Assembly (NCBI GenBank): GCA_023410885.1
Contig: JAEYPI010000055.1
Span: 1 to 11,266 of the forward strand
Direction of reading: 5' to 3'
Source: Bacillota bacterium
GTDB taxonomy: Bacteria; Bacillota; Clostridia; DSM-8532
Length of the DNA: 11,266 nt
A program made the position numbers and the translations under genes. Below are positions 8,571-11,266 of this stretch, piece by piece (the first letter of the stretch is position 1; each line of letters begins with the position of its first letter). The notes below the pieces were generated by a model, which made no database searches, was not told where the DNA came from, and was given only the letters and a program-made list of their open reading frames with translations.

Positions 8571-8633
8571 ATTCTATCCAAACTTTATCGAAAAAAGTTG
8601 ATTCCTGCATGAGACACCGTTTTTCCTGCATGA
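8571..8633 (-). promoter_or_regulatory. Promoter and direct-repeat operator of the WG-repeat gene
   Basis: Reading the minus strand, TAGAAT (8576-8571) matches five of six -10 bases. The -35 position 17 bases upstream is AACTTT, a poor match. Just upstream of it are two exact copies of TCATGCAGGAA (plus-strand 8602-8612 and 8623-8633), spaced by 21 bases, two helical turns. A weak -35 with tandem sites on one DNA face suggests an activator; a LytTR-type response regulator is a known user of this geometry. The regulator is not in the window. Confidence 0.5.
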
Positions 8634-8665
8634 AATAGTAGGGTGGGAGAAACGTGGGGGTCTAA

Positions 8666-8922
8666 TATGCTCTTGATCGCCATGATTATCAAAAGCCATT
8701 AAAAGTAGTTATCCACATCAAAGAGGATAAAATAAATTGAAAGAACGAATGTGCCTGTCGGAGCATCCCTTTGGTACCATAAAATGGTTTCATGGTGCGC
8801 ATTAGCTATTATGTAAGGGAAAAGAAAAGGCCTCAGCAGAGATGGGGCTTAGCTTTCCTGTCTATAATATGATAAGAGCAATTAATATGGTAGGTGCAAA
8901 TCGAATACTAGCTACGATATAG
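8666..8922 (+). pseudogene. Relic of an IS1182-type transposase (C-terminal end)
   Basis: Two frames together spell the end of a DDE transposase of the IS1182 kind. The first (8666-8740) gives 'YALDRHDYQKPLKVVIHIKE' and ends in a TGA. The second (about 8731-8922) gives 'LKERMCLSEHPFGTIKWFHG', then an in-frame TAG at 8803, then 'LLCKGKEKASAEMGLSF' and 'RAINMVGANRILATI', ending at the natural-looking stop 8920-8922. The block 'SEHPFGTIKW' followed by 'GAHYLLCKGKEKA' is the C-terminal signature of these transposases; here the TAG replaces the tyrosine codon. The frameshift, nonsense codon and missing N-terminal two thirds show that it is dead. I could not identify terminal inverted repeats. The family call is from memory of the conserved motif. 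Confidence 0.75.
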
Positions 8923-8954
8923 CCAATATTACTCAATTTTTCTGAAAATGCAAA

Positions 8955-8994
8955 AGAACAGCACTGAAATTTGCTAGCAAATCGGTGCTGTTCT
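8955..8994 (-). terminator. Long hairpin, probable terminator
   Basis: AGAACAGCAC (8955-8964) pairs with GTGCTGTTCT (8985-8994), with further pairing inward. The apex contains a 14-base perfect palindrome, ATTTGCTAGCAAAT (8969-8982). On the minus strand the stem is followed by TTTGCATTTTC, so it would end minus-strand transcripts, such as read-through from the former tRNA. It could instead be the end of the decayed insertion sequence. Confidence 0.5.
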
Positions 8995-9001
8995 GCGGTT
9001 A

Positions 9002-9036
9002 AAAATGCGAAAACCATCTATTTAAGATGGTTTTCG
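9002..9036 (-). terminator. Terminator of the original tRNA-Ser gene
   Basis: A perfect 12-base-pair stem, CGAAAACCATCT (9008-9019) with AGATGGTTTTCG (9025-9036), has a 5-base loop and on the minus strand is followed by CATTTTT. It starts ten bases past the tRNA CCA end. Its survival beside the tRNA 3' fragment shows that the sequence to the left is the native chromosomal flank. Confidence 0.75.
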
Positions 9037-9045
9037 GACAATTTG

Positions 9046-9104
9046 TGGCGGAGAGAGAGAGATTCGAACTCTCGGAACGGTATTAGCGTTCACACGATTT
9101 CCAG
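9046..9104 (-). other. Attachment-site remnant: 3' part of tRNA-Ser(GGA)
   Basis: On the minus strand this reads anticodon loop CTGGAAA (9104-9098), the 3' side of the anticodon stem TCGTG, a long class II variable arm (GAACGC...GTTC), a T arm GAGAG-TTCGAAT-CTCTC (9073-9057), the 3' acceptor strand TCTCTCC, discriminator G and an encoded CCA (9048-9046). The 5' half is missing: beyond 9104 the bases (ATATTT) do not pair with TCGTG, and no D arm or GGAGAGA acceptor start is present. The break at the edge of the anticodon loop is a standard crossover location for tyrosine recombinases using tRNA genes. The fragment is not a functional tRNA. Since the 3' half faces left, the element lies to the right, with the restored tRNA-Ser expected at its far end. 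Confidence 0.85.
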
Positions 9105-9220
9105 AAATATTAGCAGAAAGTCTTCTGGAATTAAGTATTCTTAACATGGTTAGAATCATTGTACTGTAGAAGGTTTATATGTTAATAAGAACCGATAGGC
9201 AATAGTTAAAATAATTAGGT

Positions 9221-9240
9221 TTGTTAGCAGATTGTTAGCA
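9221..9240 (+). repeat. Tandem TTGTTAGCA repeats near the attachment site
   Basis: TTGTTAGCA occurs at 9221-9229 and 9232-9240, an 11-base period (one helical turn). A related TTAGCA is at 9110-9115. Short repeats on one helical face about 120 bases from the crossover fit arm-type binding sites for an integrase or excisionase. This role is inferred. Confidence 0.4.
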
Positions 9241-9256
9241 AAATAAACGAGGTAGG

Positions 9257-9435
9257 ATGAGTTTGGCGATTTTTTGTTATTATCTTATATCCGGCCCAAG
9301 CCGCCATGTGCGGCAGGGCCGGAAAAACAACTAAGGATAATGATAAGCCGGCATTTTTAAATGTGCAATATGGGGGCCCCGATGCAGGAGGGGGTGGCAG
9401 GATGAATTTTCGTCGGGTCTAAGTAACCCCGACGA
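9257..9435 (+). promoter_or_regulatory. GC-rich structured leader with two tiny ORFs
   Basis: TTGGCG (9263-9268) and TATATC (9286-9291) could form a promoter. Hairpin 1: CCGGCCC (9291-9297) with GGGCCGG (9316-9322), enclosing GCCGC/GCGGC around a 5-base loop. Hairpin 2: TCGTCGGG (9410-9417) with CCCGACGA (9428-9435). Two small ORFs overlap them: 9257-9334 (25 codons, starting MSLAIFCYY) covers hairpin 1, and 9402-9422 (MNFRRV) runs into the left arm of hairpin 2. The second has a near-ideal ribosome site, AGGAGGGGG at 9386-9394, 7 bases before its ATG. Ribosomes on MNFRRV would open hairpin 2, which lies 27 bases before the next gene's ribosome site. This suggests a leader-peptide attenuator, but no match to a known one is claimed. 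Confidence 0.4.
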
Positions 9436-9474
9436 GAGTCTCACTATAAACAGAAGAAGTATAAAGGAGTATTT

Positions 9475-9699
9475 GTGATAAGAAAAATTCTAATTAATTT
9501 CCTTCTTAAGAAATGTTCTTCGTGTACTGGACAGATAAGTACTATCAATTATGGTTGTAAAGGGCCAAGAATTAAAAAGATAATTAATATATGTCCTTAC
9601 TGCATTTATAAGAGATTAGATAGGCTAGATATAAAGATACTTTACAGTATTTTTAGAAGAGATGTAAAAAGCAGAGTTTCAAAATTTCGTAGTACGTGA
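9475..9699 (+). CDS. Small CxxC/CxxC protein, possible zinc ribbon
   Basis: This is an unrecognised 74-residue protein. The start is GTG 9475, chosen because AAAGGAG (9463-9469) stands 5 bases upstream; no ATG alternative lies nearby. It is basic and Ile/Lys-rich. Cys14-x2-Cys17 and Cys40-x2-Cys43 have a spacing of 22 residues, the form of a zinc-ribbon, with an extra Cys28 between them. A Lys/Arg-rich helix-like C-terminus follows (from about 46). It may bind nucleic acid, but that is inference. It sits behind the structured leader, inside the mobile-element side, and no clear terminator follows within 50 bases. Its AT-rich codon use matches the repressor and integrase rather than the chromosomal genes to the left. 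Confidence 0.5.
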   Translation: MIRKILINFLLKKCSSCTGQISTINYGCKGPRIKKIINICPYCIYKRLDRLDIKILYSIFRRDVKSRVSKFRST

Positions 9700-9749
9700 T
9701 TATGTCGAGGATCTCAGCTGCAGCTTAGTTTTTGTATCACACAAGAATA

Positions 9750-9788
9750 AGAACAGGACGGCTCGGTTTATCCATGCCGTCCTGTTCT
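9750..9788 (-). terminator. Terminator after the repressor gene
   Basis: A perfect 13-base-pair GC-rich stem, AGAACAGGACGGC (9750-9762) with GCCGTCCTGTTCT (9776-9788), has a 13-base loop. It starts 3 bases past the repressor stop and is followed on the minus strand by TATTCTTGTG, a moderate U-tract. It may also stop plus-strand transcripts from the small CxxC gene. Confidence 0.65.
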
Positions 9789-9791
9789 CCA

Positions 9792-10445
9792 TTATTGCTT
9801 AAAATGCACAATTGCTTTATAAACGACTCCTATTATATGCATTGAAGTTGGATCATAAATAATGCTTTTATAATTATCCCAAGGATTTTTATTATAAGGT
9901 TCCAAACATTCAATCTTACTTTCTTCATTTCGAGTTGTATATGCATATAATAGTTGCCGGACTGTAATATTATCTGGGTTATCATTAAAGATTACTGCAA
10001 CATTATCGCCCTCTATATATGATTCTTTCTTTTTAATAAATACTTGACTTCCTTCAGGTAGTATTGGATCCATAGCATTATCCGCTAGAATAATAATAAT
10101 ATCATCTTCATTTTTATAATTATAGTTGCCCTCATAAGTTAGTTTAAGAAAATAATCTGAAATTGTAGTAGTGTTAATAGCTTCAATAAATGCTTTGCGT
10201 TCAGATTCATTAAGAACTTTATTAGCAATATCTTTTTGTTGTTTAATATGTTCATCAAGAAGGCCTTGAAAATAGTTAGTTATTATTTTGGGTGATTTCT
10301 CTAAATATGCTTCTAGAATAAGGTGGCTTGGATCTTCATTGCATATTTTAGCGATTGCTTCAGTTACTTCATCAGAAGGTGGCTTTGATTTACCAGTCTG
10401 AAGTTGGCTAATATATGAAGAACTATGTCGAGAAGAACCTAGCTC
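9792..10445 (-). pseudogene. XRE/S24-type phage repressor, N-terminus missing
   Basis: The open frame continues upstream of the ATG at 10073 to a TAG at 10446-10448, giving 217 residues with no start codon before Met135. It begins inside a helix-turn-helix of XRE type: 'SSSYISQLQTGKSKPPSDEV' matches the recognition helix and the following turn, but the first helices (about 25-30 residues) are absent. A linker leads to a LexA/CI-like S24 domain: 'ILADNAMDPILPEGSQVFI', 'EGDNVAVIF', 'DNITVRQLLY'. The family normally has Ser where 'DNAMDP' has Ala, and Lys where 'TVRQL' has Arg, so self-cleavage is not expected. Starting at the internal ATG would yield only half of the S24 domain. It is probably non-functional; the intact form would silence the element and respond to damage or an antirepressor. 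Confidence 0.75.
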
Positions 10446-11266
10446 CTAAAACTGTTGATGGTTACAGAGTTAATGTTGAAAAGCATATTATTCCAGCTAT
10501 AGGAGATATAAAGCTTCAAAAGCTACAACCAATCCATATTCAACAGTTTTATAATGCAAAGTATTTAAACGGAAGACTTGATAAAAAAGGTGGACTCTCA
10601 GCTAAATCGATACTATATATTCACAGAAATCTACGAGAAGCACTTGAACATGCTCTTAAGATTCAAATGATTTCAAGGAATGTAGCTGATTGCGTAGAGC
10701 TTCCAAAGACTAGAAAGTTTAAACCTAAATACTTAAATGAGAATGAGGTTAAAAGGCTTCTACTAGCATTGAAAGATTCAGACATATATTTAGCAGTTTT
10801 ATTAGCAGTAGGTTTAGGCTTAAGAAGGGGAGAAGTCCTTGGCCTGAAATGGAATGACATAGATTTCAAAAGTTCAACGGTACACATTGAAAGATCGTTG
10901 ATACCAACTAAAGGGACAATTCTTTTTTGCAGCCCTAAAACTGAAAATAGCAACCGGATGATATCCGTTCCAGATTTCATTATTGGAGAGCTCCGAAATC
11001 TAAGGGTAAAGCAGGATGAAATAAAATCATTTTTAGGAAAAGCTTATAAGGATAATAATTTAGTCATCTGTTATAAAGACGGTTCTCCAATAAATCCATC
11101 ATATTTTAGTCATCTCTTTGAGAGATCTCTTAAAGAGAAGGAAATAGAGCATTTTAGGTTTCATGATCTTAGGCATACAAACGCGACACTTATGTTAAAA
11201 CAGAATATTCCTGCTAAAGTAGCAGCTGAAAGACTTGGGCATTCAAGTATTGGGATAACAATGGAT
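10415..11266 (+). CDS. Tyrosine integrase, 5'-truncated and cut by right edge
   Basis: The frame is open from a TAA at 10409-10411 to the window end (284 codons from ATG 10415). It catalyses site-specific recombination between attP and a tRNA attachment site. It enters within the core-binding SAM-like domain ('NLAPKTVDGYRVNVEKHIIP', about residues 8-27), followed by the catalytic domain: Arg137 ('GLRRGEVLGLKW'), Lys175 ('SPKTENSNR'), His250/Arg253 ('HDLRHT') and His276 ('LGHSS'). The sequence stops just before the catalytic Tyr, expected within a few residues ('TMD-xY'). Integrases of this type usually begin 60-80 residues earlier with an arm-binding domain. That part is absent, and no ribosome site precedes the ATG at 10415. 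It meets the broken repressor head to head. Probably inactive, but the target match with the tRNA-Ser fragment is consistent. Confidence 0.85.
   Translation, partial: MKNYVEKNLAPKTVDGYRVNVEKHIIPAIGDIKLQKLQPIHIQQFYNAKYLNGRLDKKGGLSAKSILYIHRNLREALEHALKIQMISRNVADCVELPKTRKFKPKYLNENEVKRLLLALKDSDIYLAVLLAVGLGLRRGEVLGLKWNDIDFKSSTVHIERSLIPTKGTILFCSPKTENSNRMISVPDFIIGELRNLRVKQDEIKSFLGKAYKDNNLVICYKDGSPINPSYFSHLFERSLKEKEIEHFRFHDLRHTNATLMLKQNIPAKVAAERLGHSSIGITMD

Larger units (their letters stand above)
9105..11266. mobile_element. Remnant of a tRNA-Ser-integrated element, open at right edge
   Basis: The left boundary is the tRNA-Ser fragment. Inside lie a repressor and a tyrosine integrase, the standard control and recombination genes of prophages and ICEs, plus a structured leader and a small CxxC protein. 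No structural, conjugation or cargo gene is visible. Both the repressor and the integrase are cut at their N-termini where they meet, suggesting that the interior was deleted. The stretch 9105-9256 holds no gene that I can see, only the TTGTTAGCA repeats. The right boundary is outside the window, so total size is unknown. Confidence 0.6.

Noticed and set aside
8709..8717. Perfect DnaA box TTATCCACA
   Set aside because: It is a single copy and lies inside the reading frame of the transposase relic, where it encodes part of 'VVIHI'. There is no cluster or AT-rich unwinding region, so chance is the better explanation.
9291..9322. GC-rich hairpin as a known riboswitch
   Set aside because: I see no conserved riboswitch core; the region is better described as a leader of unknown type.
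9701..10432. TATGTCGAG at 9701-9709 repeated at 10424-10432, flanking the repressor fragment
   Set aside because: Nine-base repeats are expected by chance in a window of this size. The first copy has no integrase-like coding around it, so a role in the rearrangement is not supported.
10663..10980. Minus-strand 105-codon open frame
   Set aside because: It is the antisense shadow of the integrase catalytic domain and has no family features of its own.
1..11266. CRISPR array or defence system
   Set aside because: No regularly spaced repeats and no cas-like or known defence genes were seen.

Overview
The window looks like a low-to-moderate GC Firmicute, most likely Clostridia. The reasons are a class B sortase, strong AGGAGG-type ribosome binding sites, paired copper-amine-oxidase-N-like ('stalk') units, WG repeats, an AraC/GyrI-like regulator and a putative-esterase lipoprotein. 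All assignments come from reading the sequence; no database search was run.

Positions 1-5246 carry ordinary chromosomal genes. They are the 3' part of a DUF362 gene (cut by the left edge), a membrane-anchored class B sortase with an unusual C-terminal cadherin-like extension, and a divergent pair made of an AraC-family regulator (minus) and a secreted lipoprotein esterase (plus). The pair shares a 104-base intergenic region with two palindromes. Clear intrinsic terminators follow the sortase and the esterase. Positions 5247-8522 (minus) encode a 1091-residue secreted mosaic protein: signal peptide, WG repeats, two stalk units, an Ig-like domain and a ricin-type beta-trefoil. Its promoter region has an 11-base direct repeat at a 21-base period, the layout used by LytTR-type response regulators.

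Positions 8640-9104 are decayed sequence and a genome junction. There is a frameshifted C-terminal relic of an IS1182-type transposase, then two terminator-like hairpins, then the 3' part of a tRNA-Ser(GGA) gene on the minus strand. The tRNA fragment breaks off exactly at the edge of the anticodon loop. This is the signature of an attachment site left by a tyrosine-recombinase element. The polarity puts the element to the right and predicts an intact tRNA-Ser beyond the right edge.

Positions 9105-11266 are the element side, visibly more AT-rich. They hold repeats that could be integrase arm sites, a GC-rich structured leader with two tiny ORFs, a 74-residue CxxC/CxxC protein, an XRE/S24-type repressor (minus) and a tyrosine integrase (plus, running off the right edge just before its catalytic tyrosine). 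Repressor and integrase face each other head to head and both lack their N-termini. The simplest reading is a cryptic integrated element that lost its interior, including its divergent control region. The repressor's S24 domain also has Ala and Arg where the catalytic Ser and Lys should be.
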